Assembly: GCA_963825255.1 (NCBI GenBank)
Contig: CAWGSF010000009.1
Coordinates: 868,001 to 932,000 of the forward strand
Direction of reading: 5' to 3'
From: JAIBJN01 sp963825255
Lineage (GTDB): Bacteria > Actinomycetota > Thermoleophilia > Gaiellales > Gaiellaceae
DNA length: 64,000 bases
Shown: positions 25,292 to 35,525 of the stretch, piece after piece
Numbering within the stretch: the first letter of the stretch is position 1
How the letters are laid out: each line of letters begins with the position of its first letter
Translations under genes and position numbers: made by a program
The notes under the pieces: generated by a model
The model's database searches: none
The model's input: the letters and a program-made list of their open reading frames with translations, nothing else
Told to the model about the DNA's origin: nothing

Positions 25292-26118
25292 TCGTCGACT
25301 ACCACATGCACCTGCGCGGGCCCGCGAACGGCCACGAGGGCCCGATCGACCACACGACGGAGGCGGTCGAGCGGTTCGTGACGGAGGCGGCCGCCAGGGG
25401 CGTCGACGAGATCGGCCTCACCGAGCACGTCTACTACTTCCGCGAGTTCGGGCCCCTCCTCGAGAGCCCGTACCAGCGGGGACGCGTCGGCCACGATCTC
25501 GAGGCGTACTGCGACGCCGTGGTCGAGGCGAAGCGGCGCGGGCTGCCCGTGAAGCTCGGGCTCGAGGTCGACTGGATTCCCGGGCGCGCGGACGAGCTCG
25601 CGGAGATCCTCGAGCCGTACCCCTGGGACTTCCTCCTCGGGTCCGTGCACATCCTGGACGGGCAGGAGGTGGACGGGGAGGAGGAAGGCATCTGGCGGTC
25701 CCTCTCGGTCGAGGAGGTGTGGAGCCGCTACTTCTCGGCGCTGCGGGAGCTCGCCGCGAGCGGGCTCGTCGACGTTCTCGCACACCCCGACCTCCCGAAG
25801 ATCTTCGGGCGCCGCCCGCCGCCCGACGAGGTCGCCGCGCACCACGAGGAGACCGCGGCCGCCGTGGCGGAGGCGGGCGTCGCCGTCGAGGTGTCGACCG
25901 CCGGGCTGCGGAAGCCGGTCGGCGAGCTCTACCCGGACGGAGACCTGCTCGCGCGCTGCCGCGAGCTGGGCGTCGGCGCGACCCTGGCCTCGGACGCCCA
26001 CGTCCCGCACGATGTCGGGCGCGACTTCGACGAGGGGATCGCGCACCTGCGCGCAGCCGGCTACGAGACGGTCACGGTCTTCGACGACCGCGTCGGCCGT
26101 CAGGAGCCGCTCGGATGA
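25288..26118 (+). CDS. PHP-domain phosphoesterase, histidinol-phosphatase (HisJ) type
   Basis: A 276-residue PHP metallohydrolase: DYHMHLRGP (metal ligands), GLTEHVYYF, GLEVDWIPG, LLGSVHILDG, VLAHPDLPK, and SDAHVPHDVGRDF. These match the HisJ family, which removes phosphate from histidinol phosphate in histidine synthesis. It is translated from a GTG overlapping the ispD stop and itself overlaps ispF, an unexpected place for a histidine gene; an unknown phosphoester substrate is possible. Confidence 0.82.
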   Translation: MIVDYHMHLRGPANGHEGPIDHTTEAVERFVTEAAARGVDEIGLTEHVYYFREFGPLLESPYQRGRVGHDLEAYCDAVVEAKRRGLPVKLGLEVDWIPGRADELAEILEPYPWDFLLGSVHILDGQEVDGEEEGIWRSLSVEEVWSRYFSALRELAASGLVDVLAHPDLPKIFGRRPPPDEVAAHHEETAAAVAEAGVAVEVSTAGLRKPVGELYPDGDLLARCRELGVGATLASDAHVPHDVGRDFDEGIAHLRAAGYETVTVFDDRVGRQEPLG

Positions 26119-26597
26119 CCGACTTCCGGGTCGGCATCGGCATCGACGCTCACGCGTTCACGGACGAGACGGCGCTGCGGCTCGGCGGCGTCGAGTTCCC
26201 GGACGAGTCCGGCCTCGCCGGCCATTCGGACGGGGACGTGATCGCGCACGCGCTCGTGGACGCGCTTCTCGGGGCGGCGGGCCTCGGCGACATCGGGGCC
26301 TTCTTCCCCTCCGACGACCCCGAGTGGGAGGGAGCGTCGTCGCTCCTCTTCCTGGAACGGGCCTATGCGGCGGTCCGGGAGGCCGGCTTCGAGCTCGTGA
26401 ACGCCGACTGCGTCCTCGTCGGCGAGCGGCCTCGCATCGCGACCGCGCGCTCCGAGATGGAGTCGCGCCTCGCAGCCGCGATGGGCGTGCCCGCCGAGAC
26501 GGTGTCGGTGCGGGCGACGACGACGGACGGGCTCGGGTTCCCCGGCCGCGGCGAGGGCCTCGCCGCCCAGGCGGTCGCGCTCCTCCGGTCTGGTTGA
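26115..26597 (+). CDS. ispF: 2-C-methyl-D-erythritol 2,4-cyclodiphosphate synthase
   Basis: A 160-residue MEP-pathway enzyme that cyclises the product of IspE. Zinc ligands D and H in GIGIDAHAF and H in LAGHSDGDV; other family motifs LGDIGAFFP and TTTDGLGFPGRGEGLAAQAV. The ATG at 26115 overlaps the hisJ stop by 4 bp. ispE is not present. Confidence 0.94.
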   Translation: MTDFRVGIGIDAHAFTDETALRLGGVEFPDESGLAGHSDGDVIAHALVDALLGAAGLGDIGAFFPSDDPEWEGASSLLFLERAYAAVREAGFELVNADCVLVGERPRIATARSEMESRLAAAMGVPAETVSVRATTTDGLGFPGRGEGLAAQAVALLRSG

Positions 26598-26888
26598 ATG
26601 GCTCGTATGGCGGGAAGGAGCCGATCGAGGAGACTGGGTGCGCTGGTCGGGATCGCGCTCGTCGCCGCCGCCGTGGCGACGGAGCTGGGGAAGCCGGCCG
26701 GGGAGCGAACCTGGCACGGCCGCCTGGTGGGCTTCGTGCCCTACGACCTCAGGCCGCCCACGCTGGAGCGGCTGAGGGACTCCTGGTGGAGCCCCGACGA
26801 TCCGCGCATCCTGACCGACCGCGTCTTCGGCGTCGGCTGGGCGGTCAACGTCGGCCGCCTCGTCCGGCTCGCAGCCGGTCGCCGCTAG
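26598..26888 (+). CDS. DUF5808-like small membrane protein
   Basis: A 96-residue protein starting directly after the ispF stop. A basic N-terminus, one hydrophobic segment (ALVGIALVAAAVATELG) and a short domain WWSPDDPRILTDRVFGVGWAVNVGRL that resembles the DUF5808 signature. Function unknown. The 3' end overlaps a potassium-channel relic on the other strand. Confidence 0.6.
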   Translation: MARMAGRSRSRRLGALVGIALVAAAVATELGKPAGERTWHGRLVGFVPYDLRPPTLERLRDSWWSPDDPRILTDRVFGVGWAVNVGRLVRLAAGRR

Positions 26889-27103
26889 GCGAGGCGTCCG
26901 CGAGGCTCTCGAGCCGTTCGATCATCGACGCCATCGTCGCCGTGACGAGCCTCAGCGCCAGCCCGATGACCCGGCCCGCGCCGGTGGAGGGGACGACGTC
27001 GCCGTAGCCGACCGTCGTCACGGTCGTCACCGCTCACCAGAGGCCCCGCGACCGTCACGCCGGCGGCGAGGGCGAGCGCCTGGATGACGCCGAGTCGTTT
27101 CAC
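26845..27103 (-). pseudogene. Degraded potassium-channel (2TM) gene
   Basis: The selectivity filter TVTTVGYGDVVP and a following TM2-like segment (GRVIGLALRLVTATMASMIERLE) identify an Ion_trans_2 channel. The gene is broken: the first TM-like stretch (VIQALALAAGVTVAG) is in another frame, a TGA stands where the second Trp of a conserved LWW before the filter is expected, and both the TM1-pore link and TM2 are shorter than in the family. The multiple lesions suggest true decay, not just a read error. Confidence 0.6.
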
Positions 27104-27197
27104 GTCTCGAGCGTAGGCTCGGCGACCGACGCAGAGCATCGGGTTCGCCGTGATTTCGACTACGGGGAAATCCCCTCGGACAGCCGGACGACGCTTT

Positions 27198-28418
27198 CTA
27201 CCGCGGCCAACCGAGCTCGTGCACGGCGGTCGCCTCGAGCTCGACGCGCAGCGCATCCTCGACGGGCTCGGTCGGCAGTGCGAGGACGCCGAGGTCCGCG
27301 AGGAACGGTCCGAGGTAGCGGCCGACGATCTTCCCCGGTGGCCACCACAGCGGCTCGTTCGAGGCCGTCGAGCTCTCGCCGTGACCACCGCCGAGCTCGA
27401 CGCGCAGGAACGCCGGCTCTCCGCCCGTGAGAAGCAGGGCGCGTAGCACGGGCGCGAACGGCCGCGGCTCGTTCCCTACTCCGGCCGTGGCTGCGATCGT
27501 CTCGGCGGCCGCGTCGGCCTGCTGCGCGGCCAGGCCTCCCTGCTTGATGGGGAAGGTCGTGAGGTCGCCGGCGGCGTAGACGTCGGGGAGCCCGCGAACC
27601 CGGCCGTGCGGATCCGTGGGAACGAAACCGCCGCCGCCGCCCGGCACGCCCTCGATCTCGGCCCCGCCGAGGTGGGGCAGCGCAACCACGCGGTCGGCTG
27701 CGATCGTTCCGCCCCGGACGGTCGCGAGCCCGTCTCCCGCGACCTCGACGGCGTAGGTGCTGGTGCGGACGGCGATGCCATGCTCGTCGAGAAGGGCGCC
27801 GACCGCTTCCGACGCATGGGCCCCGAACAGCGCGAGCGGAGCGGGCTCCGAGGTAACGAGCTCGAGCGAAGCCTCGGAGCGGCTGGACTCGAGCTGGGAT
27901 GCAGCCAGGAGGGCGACCTCGTAGAGCGGAAGCGGCCAAACGGTGCCGGAAGGGACCGCGAAGACGACGCGTTCCACCTCTCCTCGCGCGACCTCACCGA
28001 CGAGATCCCGAAGCGCATCGACGTCGGCGGGCCCACGGAAGGTCAGCGCTCCAGGCACGGCGACGTGCGGACGGGCGCCACACGCGAGCACCACCGCGTC
28101 GTACTCGATCCGCAGCCCCAAATCCGTGACGGCGACGTGCGCCTCGGCGTCGATCCGCTCGAGCGCGCCGGGCGTGAACTGGGCGCCGGCCGCTCTCGCG
28201 AGATCGTCCAGCTCCCAGCGGTTCACATGGCCTGCGCCGAAGGGCTCCGCCACGGCGAGCGGCCGGTAGAAGAAGTGGTGCTCGGGGGCGAGGAGCTCGA
28301 CCTCCACCAGGCCGCCTGCCAGGTCTCGGAGGGCGAGCGCAGCCTCGAGCCCCGCGACGCCGCCTCCTGCGATGAGGACCCGGAACTCACCCCTCCGTCC
28401 AGCCGACGTGCGGGACAT
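27198..28418 (-). CDS. FAD-dependent NDH-2/SQR-like oxidoreductase
   Basis: About 406 residues. The N-terminal FAD Rossmann motif is VLIAGGGVAGLEAALAL; VVLACGARPHVAVPG and the C-terminal FAD motif PDVYAAGDLTTFPIKQGGLAAQQAD place it in the pyridine nucleotide-disulfide oxidoreductase clan, close to type II NADH dehydrogenases and sulfide:quinone reductases. The redox cysteines expected for SQR are not evident. I chose the ATG at 28418; a longer N-terminus is possible. The electron acceptor is unknown. Confidence 0.75.
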   Translation of the reverse strand: MSRTSAGRRGEFRVLIAGGGVAGLEAALALRDLAGGLVEVELLAPEHHFFYRPLAVAEPFGAGHVNRWELDDLARAAGAQFTPGALERIDAEAHVAVTDLGLRIEYDAVVLACGARPHVAVPGALTFRGPADVDALRDLVGEVARGEVERVVFAVPSGTVWPLPLYEVALLAASQLESSRSEASLELVTSEPAPLALFGAHASEAVGALLDEHGIAVRTSTYAVEVAGDGLATVRGGTIAADRVVALPHLGGAEIEGVPGGGGGFVPTDPHGRVRGLPDVYAAGDLTTFPIKQGGLAAQQADAAAETIAATAGVGNEPRPFAPVLRALLLTGGEPAFLRVELGGGHGESSTASNEPLWWPPGKIVGRYLGPFLADLGVLALPTEPVEDALRVELEATAVHELGWPR

Positions 28419-28511
28419 GACGCACCTCAGTGTCGGGCACTCCGGCGCTGCCCGCATCGGGGTTTCCGCGGACGGGAGGGCCGTGGGCTCCCGGATGGGC
28501 CGTCGTCGGGC

Positions 28512-29228
28512 TCAGCCGGGGAGGCTGACCGAGCCGTTCTCGACCGCCACGAGACCGTCCCGCTCGAGCGCGGCGACCGCGTCGGCATCGAGCCGTCCGA
28601 GCGGGCGCGGCCGCTCCGCCACGGCTCGCAGCACGCGGGCTCGCCGCTGGCGGAACGAGCCTTCGAAGCGGCCCTGCCGCCTGAGCGGCTCGTAGCGGCA
28701 ACCGCGCGAAGGGCAGCCGGCGGCGAGCGGGCAGACGCCGCACCGCGGGACGCGCGCCAGGCAGACCGTCGCGCCGAGGTCCATCAGCGCCTGCCCGCAC
28801 TCCGGCCCGAACCGGTGCCCGGTCCGTTCCTGCACTCGGCGGACGTTCGTGTCCTCCGGCAGCGTCGGGGCCCCGAACGCGAAGGCGGCGATCGCATCCG
28901 CGGTGTATCGGCCGACGCCCGGGAGCTCCGTGAGATCCTCCGGCCAGCCTCCGGCCGCGATCCGCTGAGCGGCGCGGTGGAGGTTGACCGCCCGCCGGTT
29001 GTACCCGAGCCCCTGCCACTCGCGTATCACGTCGGCAAGCGGCTCGGCCGCGAGCGATTCTGCCGTCGGCCACCGCTCGAGCCACGCGAGATACCGCGGC
29101 ACGACCCGGTCGACCTGCGTCTGCTGGAGCATGACTTCCGAGACCAGGATCGAATACGGGTCGCGCGTCCTCCGCCACGGGAGGTCGCGGCCGTTCTCGG
29201 CAAACCAGGCCAGCAGAAGGTCGTCCAC
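28512..29228 (-). CDS. mutY: A/G-specific adenine glycosylase, short form
   Basis: A 238-residue HhH-GPD glycosylase removing adenine opposite 8-oxoguanine. It has SEVMLQQTQVDRVVPRY, the hairpin LPGVGRYTADAIAAFAFG, the catalytic Asp region LPEDTNVRRV and the iron-sulfur pattern C-x6-C-x2-C-x5-C (CLARVPRCGVCPLAAGC). The C-terminal NUDIX-like domain that recognises 8-oxoG in longer MutY proteins is absent. GTG start at 29228. Confidence 0.85.
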   Translation of the reverse strand: MDDLLLAWFAENGRDLPWRRTRDPYSILVSEVMLQQTQVDRVVPRYLAWLERWPTAESLAAEPLADVIREWQGLGYNRRAVNLHRAAQRIAAGGWPEDLTELPGVGRYTADAIAAFAFGAPTLPEDTNVRRVQERTGHRFGPECGQALMDLGATVCLARVPRCGVCPLAAGCPSRGCRYEPLRRQGRFEGSFRQRRARVLRAVAERPRPLGRLDADAVAALERDGLVAVENGSVSLPG

Positions 29229-29258
29229 GGCGCAAGCCTACGCAGGAGTCGCGACACT

Positions 29259-29895
29259 ATGAGAGTGACGAACGTGACCCGGATCCTCGTCGCCGGCCTC
29301 GCGGCCGCCCTGCTCGCCGCCTGCGGCAGCGGTGGCGAGAGCACGCCGACGATGACGCCGGGACAGGCGACGACGACGGCGCCCGACGACCACGACCACC
29401 GAGCCGACGACCACCGAGCCGGCTCCTCCGCCCGGACCCCCGTTCGGGACCGAGCCCGTCTCGGGGCCCGCCGTCCCCGGCGGAACCGCGCTCCTCACCG
29501 ACGTCCGGCTCGGCCGGCACGAGGGCTTCGACCGCGTGGTCTTCGAGTTCCGCCCCGGCGCATCCCCGGGGTACCAGGTGCGCTACGTGCAGCCGCCGAT
29601 CGTCGAGGACGGCTCGGGCCGGCGTGTCGCCGTGGCAGGAGACGCCTATCTGTCCATCCGGATGGAGCCCGCGTCCGGGTTCGACCTCGAGGGCACGAGC
29701 GGGCAGGTCTACACCGGGCCGGTGCGGATCGGCGGCTCGGGCGCCGGGACGGATGTCGTGCTCGAGGTCGTGCGCACCGGCGACTTCGAGGCGGTGCTCA
29801 CCTGGGTCGCCGGGCTCGAGGACAGGGCGCCGTTCCGGGTCCTGCGCCTCGCGGGGCCGCCCCGGATCGTCGTCGACGTCCAGACGTCGGGCTGA
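29259..29895 (+). CDS. AMIN-like domain lipoprotein (one frameshift)
   Basis: About 211 residues. Lipoprotein signal with LLAACGSG, then a Thr/Pro-rich linker, then a beta-rich domain with LTDVRLGRHEGFDRVVFEF, PGYQVRYVQ, GDAYLSIRM and a C-terminal LRLAGPPRIVVDVQ, matching the AMIN-like family found in actinobacterial envelope proteins. An extra C near 29387 shifts the linker frame. It converges with a subtilase gene; a shared hairpin terminator lies between. Confidence 0.75.
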
Positions 29896-29917
29896 CGCGG
29901 GACGTCTGCCCCGGCAT

Positions 29918-29947
29918 GGAAAGGGAGGGTTCGTGCCCTCCCTTTCC
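29918..29947. terminator. Bidirectional hairpin between the lipoprotein and subtilase genes
   Basis: GGAAAGGGAGGG (29918-29929) pairs perfectly with CCCTCCCTTTCC (29936-29947) over a 6-nt loop, placed between two converging stops. Confidence 0.75.
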
Positions 29948-29964
29948 GCCGGATCGGACTGTGA

Positions 29965-31668
29965 CTACTTGTCGTCCAGCACCGCCGCGTACGCGTTGAC
30001 GATGCCGTTGCCGTAGAAGCCGTTGAATCGGGTCGACCCGTCGCAGAACGCGTCGTATTCCGGTCCCCGGCCGACGTCGGCGTAGCTGAAGAGCCTCGGC
30101 TTCGGGCAGGCGTGGTCGCTCGCCGAGCCGAGGAGGATGCGCTCCACCTTGTCCGGATCGAGTGTCAGGCCGCCGTGCTTGCGGTCCCGGTGGCCGTACT
30201 CGCTCACGATGAGCGCGGCCACGCCGACCGCGTGCGGAGAGGCCATCGACGTCCCCTGGAAGTAGGTGTAGTAGCCGCACGTGTCGTCCTTGCAGCTCTT
30301 CAGGACGAACTCGTTCGTCGGCTCTCCGTTCTCGTCGACGTCGCCGATCTCGCGCGCGACGTTCTCCGCGTACGTCGACAGGATGAGGTTCCCGGGCGTC
30401 CGGAACCGGTCGGTTCCGAGGTAGTCCCGGAAGTACCCACCCGGCGCCGACACGTCGGTCTGCTCGACGCCGTAGTTCGAGTAGTCGGCCTTCGCCGTGC
30501 TCGGGCCGAGCGCCGAGACGCTGATCACCTTGTAGCCCTCGGTGGGCAGGTTCAGGCAGCGGTTGTCGACGACCCGCGGGTACTCGCTCCCGGGCGGGTA
30601 GTCGGGGCTGATCTCGTCGATCGTCGGGTGACCGAGGTCGGTGTTCTCGTTGCCGAGCGCAGAGACGAGTGTGACCCCGTGCTTGTAGGCGTAGCGAAGC
30701 GCCCGGTTCGTCGCCTCGATGATCGTGCGCTGCTCCAGCTGCGCTTCCGGCGAGTCGGCCGGGTTGTGCTTGCAGTTGTAGAGCCACGGATCGATGAAGT
30801 AGCTCATGTTCACGACGTCGATTCCGTTGTCACCCGCGTAGGTGAGGGCATCGACGCTCGGCTGCAGGAAGAAGTACCCCGAGTCCTGCCCGGCCCTGAG
30901 GTTCACGAGGGTCACGTTCGGTGCGATGCCGTCGATCCCGAGACCGTTGGTCGCAGCCGCGATCGTCCCGGCCACGTGCGTTCCGTGGCTGTTCTCGTCG
31001 ACGTCCGCCGGGTCGGAGCAGGACTGGTCCGGCTCGTCGGCGCACGGCCCGTCCACATCCTCGATGTCGGTGGTGAAGTTTCGCGACAGCGCGGCGTCGA
31101 AGTTCGGCGCGATGTCAGGCTGCGAGCCGTCGATGCCCGTGTCGATGACGCCGACGAGGACGCCCTTGCGGCCCGGCTGCACGCTATGGGACTCGTACTT
31201 CGTCGCGTGGATCATGGCCATGTCCCACTGGAGGGGTGCCAGGGGCTCGAAATCGCCGCCCGGAGTCGCTTCGTCCTCCTTGGCGCCGCCGGTCAGCGCA
31301 AGCCGGAACTTCGAGGAGTTGCGCTCGGATTGCAGTCGCTCCTCCATGAACTTGTGAGGCCTTGCGGGCCCCGCGGTTCCGATCGGGCGGTTGCTGGCCG
31401 CTCCGAAGAGCGCGGCCTGAGCGGACGCGTCGGCGACGAAGTCCGCATTCGCGGAGCGGACGGTCGCGAGGCCGACGGCCCGGTTCTCTTCGATGATCGT
31501 CCCTCCGGCCGCTGCGATGGCGGCGTGTGCCGCGGCGAGCGACGCGTCGCTCTCGTAGAGCACGACGTACTTCCGCGCCGTCGCCTGTGTCGGGCCCGAG
31601 CTCGCGGCCGGAATGAGAAGGGCCCCGGCCAACAGGGCGACGAGGCCCCCGACGATGAGTCTGCGCAT
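29965..31668 (-). CDS. Secreted subtilisin-like serine protease (S8)
   Basis: A 567-residue exported protease. Signal peptide (LIVGGLVALLAGALLIPAASS), an inhibitor-I9-like prodomain (YVVLYESDASLAAAHAAI), then the S8 domain with Asp in VIDTGIDG, His in SHGTHVAG and Ser in GTSMASPHAVGVAAL. The oxyanion Asn is in ALGNEN. Several cysteines (GPCADEPDQSC, SCKDDTC) suggest disulfides. The ATG at 31668 is preceded by AAGGGGAG. Divergent from gltX. Confidence 0.9.
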   Translation of the reverse strand: MRRLIVGGLVALLAGALLIPAASSGPTQATARKYVVLYESDASLAAAHAAIAAAGGTIIEENRAVGLATVRSANADFVADASAQAALFGAASNRPIGTAGPARPHKFMEERLQSERNSSKFRLALTGGAKEDEATPGGDFEPLAPLQWDMAMIHATKYESHSVQPGRKGVLVGVIDTGIDGSQPDIAPNFDAALSRNFTTDIEDVDGPCADEPDQSCSDPADVDENSHGTHVAGTIAAATNGLGIDGIAPNVTLVNLRAGQDSGYFFLQPSVDALTYAGDNGIDVVNMSYFIDPWLYNCKHNPADSPEAQLEQRTIIEATNRALRYAYKHGVTLVSALGNENTDLGHPTIDEISPDYPPGSEYPRVVDNRCLNLPTEGYKVISVSALGPSTAKADYSNYGVEQTDVSAPGGYFRDYLGTDRFRTPGNLILSTYAENVAREIGDVDENGEPTNEFVLKSCKDDTCGYYTYFQGTSMASPHAVGVAALIVSEYGHRDRKHGGLTLDPDKVERILLGSASDHACPKPRLFSYADVGRGPEYDAFCDGSTRFNGFYGNGIVNAYAAVLDDK

Positions 31669-31743
31669 ATGACTCCCCTTTCCCGTGTGATGACGTCCGC
31701 GAGCATACGGCGTGGAGGGCAGCGCGTATAGATTCGGAGCCGG

Positions 31744-32784
31744 ATGGTCCGCGTGCGGTTCGCGCCGAGCCCGACCGGCTCCCTCCACGTCGGGGGTGCC
31801 CTCACCGCGGTCGCCAACCGCCGCTTCGCGGACGAGCGCGACGGCATCCTCGTCCTTCGCATCGACGACACGGACGTCGCGCGCGAGGTGACCGGGTCGG
31901 AGGAGGCGATCCTCGCCGACCTCGAGTGGCTCGGGCTCCGCTGGGACGAAGGGCCGATCCGTCAGAGCGAGCGGGCGGAGCGCCATCGCGAGGCCGCGCT
32001 CGCCATCGGAGAGCGCGACGATGAGGGGGCCCTCCGCTTCGGGCGGATCACGCTCGTCCGTCCCGACGGCCGGCCGACGTACCACCTGGCGACGGTCGTG
32101 GACGACGCCGACCTCGGCATCACCCACGTCATCCGCGGCAAGGATCACCTGTCGAACCAGGCCCTCCACGAGGAGCTGGCCCGGGCGCTCGGGCTCGCGC
32201 CTCCCGAGTTCATCCACCACGGCCTGCTCGTCGGCGAGGACGGCCGCAAGCTCTCGAAGCGGACGAAGGCCGCGTCGATCGCGGGGCTCCGCGAGCTGGG
32301 CATCCCGCCCGAGGCGGTCCTCGCCTACCTCGAGGAGCTGGACCTGCCGCGCGGCGACGTCCACTTCGACGAGGGGCGCCTGCGGCGGCTCGCGGTGTCC
32401 ACGCTCAGCTCGCTCCCGGACGAGGAGCTCGCCGGGCGCGTGGGCGTCGACGCCCGCCTGGGACCGGCTCTCCACGGCGCGCGGGACCTCGTCGAGGCGC
32501 AGGCCATCGCCGAGGGGATCTCGCACGCGCCGACGCCGACCGAGACCGCGAGCCCGGAGACGCTGCGCCGTTTCGCCGAGCTCGTCGAGCAGGCCGGCGG
32601 CGACCTCGACAAGGAGCAGGCCCGCGAGGTCGTCCGCGAGCTCAAGGCCGTCGGCGGGGACCTGCGGGCCCTCCGCCTGGCGCTCACCGGCTCCGAGCGG
32701 GGCCCGGAGCTGTGGGCCGTTCTCGTCGCTCTCCCGGCCGAGGAGGCCCTCCGCCGGGCCCGGTCCGTCCCGTCCAGCGGGTGA
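31744..32784 (+). CDS. gltX: Glutamyl-tRNA synthetase, unusually short
   Basis: A 346-residue class I synthetase: HIGH-type APSPTGSLHVGGA at residue 7, RIDDTD, GRPTYHLATVVDD, HVIRGKDHL and the KMSKS-type GRKLSKRTKA, followed by a C-terminal helical domain of about 160 residues. Typical bacterial GluRS has 460-490 residues. Here the segment between IRQSERAERHREAAL and the second Rossmann half is cut to a few residues, so the acceptor-binding/zinc insertion is missing. It is longer than GluQ-RS and keeps a C-terminal domain. TATAGA lies 11 bases before the ATG. The 3' end overlaps the converging LysR gene by 101 bp. Confidence 0.8.
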   Translation: MVRVRFAPSPTGSLHVGGALTAVANRRFADERDGILVLRIDDTDVAREVTGSEEAILADLEWLGLRWDEGPIRQSERAERHREAALAIGERDDEGALRFGRITLVRPDGRPTYHLATVVDDADLGITHVIRGKDHLSNQALHEELARALGLAPPEFIHHGLLVGEDGRKLSKRTKAASIAGLRELGIPPEAVLAYLEELDLPRGDVHFDEGRLRRLAVSTLSSLPDEELAGRVGVDARLGPALHGARDLVEAQAIAEGISHAPTPTETASPETLRRFAELVEQAGGDLDKEQAREVVRELKAVGGDLRALRLALTGSERGPELWAVLVALPAEEALRRARSVPSSG

Positions 32785-33673
32785 GCTCCGGCTGCATCTC
32801 GCGCAGGGTGGCGAGGAAGGATTCGACCGCGCCGGTCGGTGCCCCGCGGTCCCGTCGCCGCACGGCGACGATCTGCCGGCGGACGGGCTCGGCGTCCACG
32901 ATCTCGATCTCGCTCAGGAGCCCCGCCTCCAGCTCCCCGGCGACGGCGGTGTGGGGGAGGAGCGCGACGCCGAAGCCCTCCTGCACCATCTTCTTCGCGG
33001 CGTCGATGTTGTCGAGCTCCATCACCCCCTCCGGCTGGATGCCGGCGCCGCGGAAGATGGCATTCGTCAGCTCGGTGTAGCTCGACGTCCGGTCGAAGAG
33101 AACGAGTTGCTCGCGCGAGATCTCGTCGAGTCGGATCTTGCGCCTCGTCGCGAACCGGTGACCGGGATCGGCGACGAGGATGAGGCTGTCCTCGTAGAGC
33201 GGCGTGGCGGCGATGTCCGGGTGATGGAGGGCGCGCACGAGCCCGAGGTCCACCTGCTCGCGGAGCACGAGCTCGAGCACCTCCTCCGAGTGCCCCGTCT
33301 TGACGACGACGCTCACGCGTGGGTGGCCGATGGTGAAGCGCTTGAGGATCCCAGGAAGGACGTAGGTCGAGACGGCGGGGGCCGCCCCGAGCGCGAGCCG
33401 CCCGGCGCCGCCCCGCTCGAACGCGTTCACGATCCGGCGGCCGTCGGAGAGGCTGTCGAGCGCCTTCACCGCATGGGGCAGGAACGCCTCCCCGGCCTCC
33501 GTGAGCTTCATGCCCCGGGGCGTGCGCATGAAGAGGCGGGCGCCCATGTCCTCCTCGAGCCGCTGGAGCCGCGCGGTCAGCGCCGGCTGGGTGACGAAGA
33601 GCGTGTCCGCGGCCCGGCTGACGTTCCGCGTCCTGGCGATCTCGACGAAGGCTTCGATCTGCGAGAGCAGCAC
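32684..33673 (-). CDS. LysR-type transcriptional regulator
   Basis: An N-terminal winged HTH (IEAFVEIARTRNVSRAADTLFVTQPALTARLQRLE) and a substrate-binding domain (LALGAAPAVSTYVLPGIL, LVLFDRTSSYTEL, GFGVALLPHTAV). Family length is about 300; the last 30 residues here (GPGGGPPRPGERRERP) are antisense to gltX and probably not functional, or the true stop lies upstream behind a frameshift. It is divergent from a small gene and aceB-aceA, and a T-N11-A site lies between, so it probably regulates the glyoxylate shunt and itself. Confidence 0.88.
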   Translation of the reverse strand: MLLSQIEAFVEIARTRNVSRAADTLFVTQPALTARLQRLEEDMGARLFMRTPRGMKLTEAGEAFLPHAVKALDSLSDGRRIVNAFERGGAGRLALGAAPAVSTYVLPGILKRFTIGHPRVSVVVKTGHSEEVLELVLREQVDLGLVRALHHPDIAATPLYEDSLILVADPGHRFATRRKIRLDEISREQLVLFDRTSSYTELTNAIFRGAGIQPEGVMELDNIDAAKKMVQEGFGVALLPHTAVAGELEAGLLSEIEIVDAEPVRRQIVAVRRRDRGAPTGAVESFLATLREMQPELTRWTGRTGPGGGPPRPGERRERPTAPGPARSR

Positions 33674-33696
33674 GATAGACGCAGTTTATATCGAGC

Positions 33697-33711
33697 ATCG
33701 AAAGAAACGAT
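33697..33711. promoter_or_regulatory. Possible LysR T-N11-A binding site
   Basis: ATCG-N7-CGAT (33697-33711) is a short inverted repeat matching the T-N11-A rule, placed in the gap between the LysR start and the aceB-side genes. Confidence 0.45.
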
Positions 33712-33738
33712 TTGGTGAATACCGGAGCCGTGCGTACC

Positions 33739-33903
33739 ATGGGAGAACGGCTCATGCAGACTGCGGCGGCACCCAGGAAGGCACGCGCGGACGAGGTTCG
33801 TGACGTTGCGCGCAAGGAGAGGACGATCGTCGTCCTCACCTCGGCCGAGCTGGCCGAGTGCACGTGCCCCGAGTGGTGCGAACGCGACCACGATCGCGAC
33901 TAG
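33739..33903 (+). CDS. Small CxCPxWC protein
   Basis: About 54 residues: a basic N-terminal half (PRKARADEVRDVARKERTIVV) and a C-terminal ECTCPEWCERDH with three Cys and one His in a compact motif, likely a zinc or metal site. Similar CPxWC...H motifs occur in DUF6907-like actinobacterial proteins. It is encoded 6 bp before aceB and divergent from LysR. In-frame TTG/GTG starts at 33712/33715 are alternatives. Confidence 0.5.
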   Translation: MGERLMQTAAAPRKARADEVRDVARKERTIVVLTSAELAECTCPEWCERDHDRD

Positions 33904-33909
33904 ACCGGG

Positions 33910-35498
<1,589 letters not shown>

Positions 35499-35525
35499 CG
35501 TCGACCCAGAAGGAGACCTGCGCGC

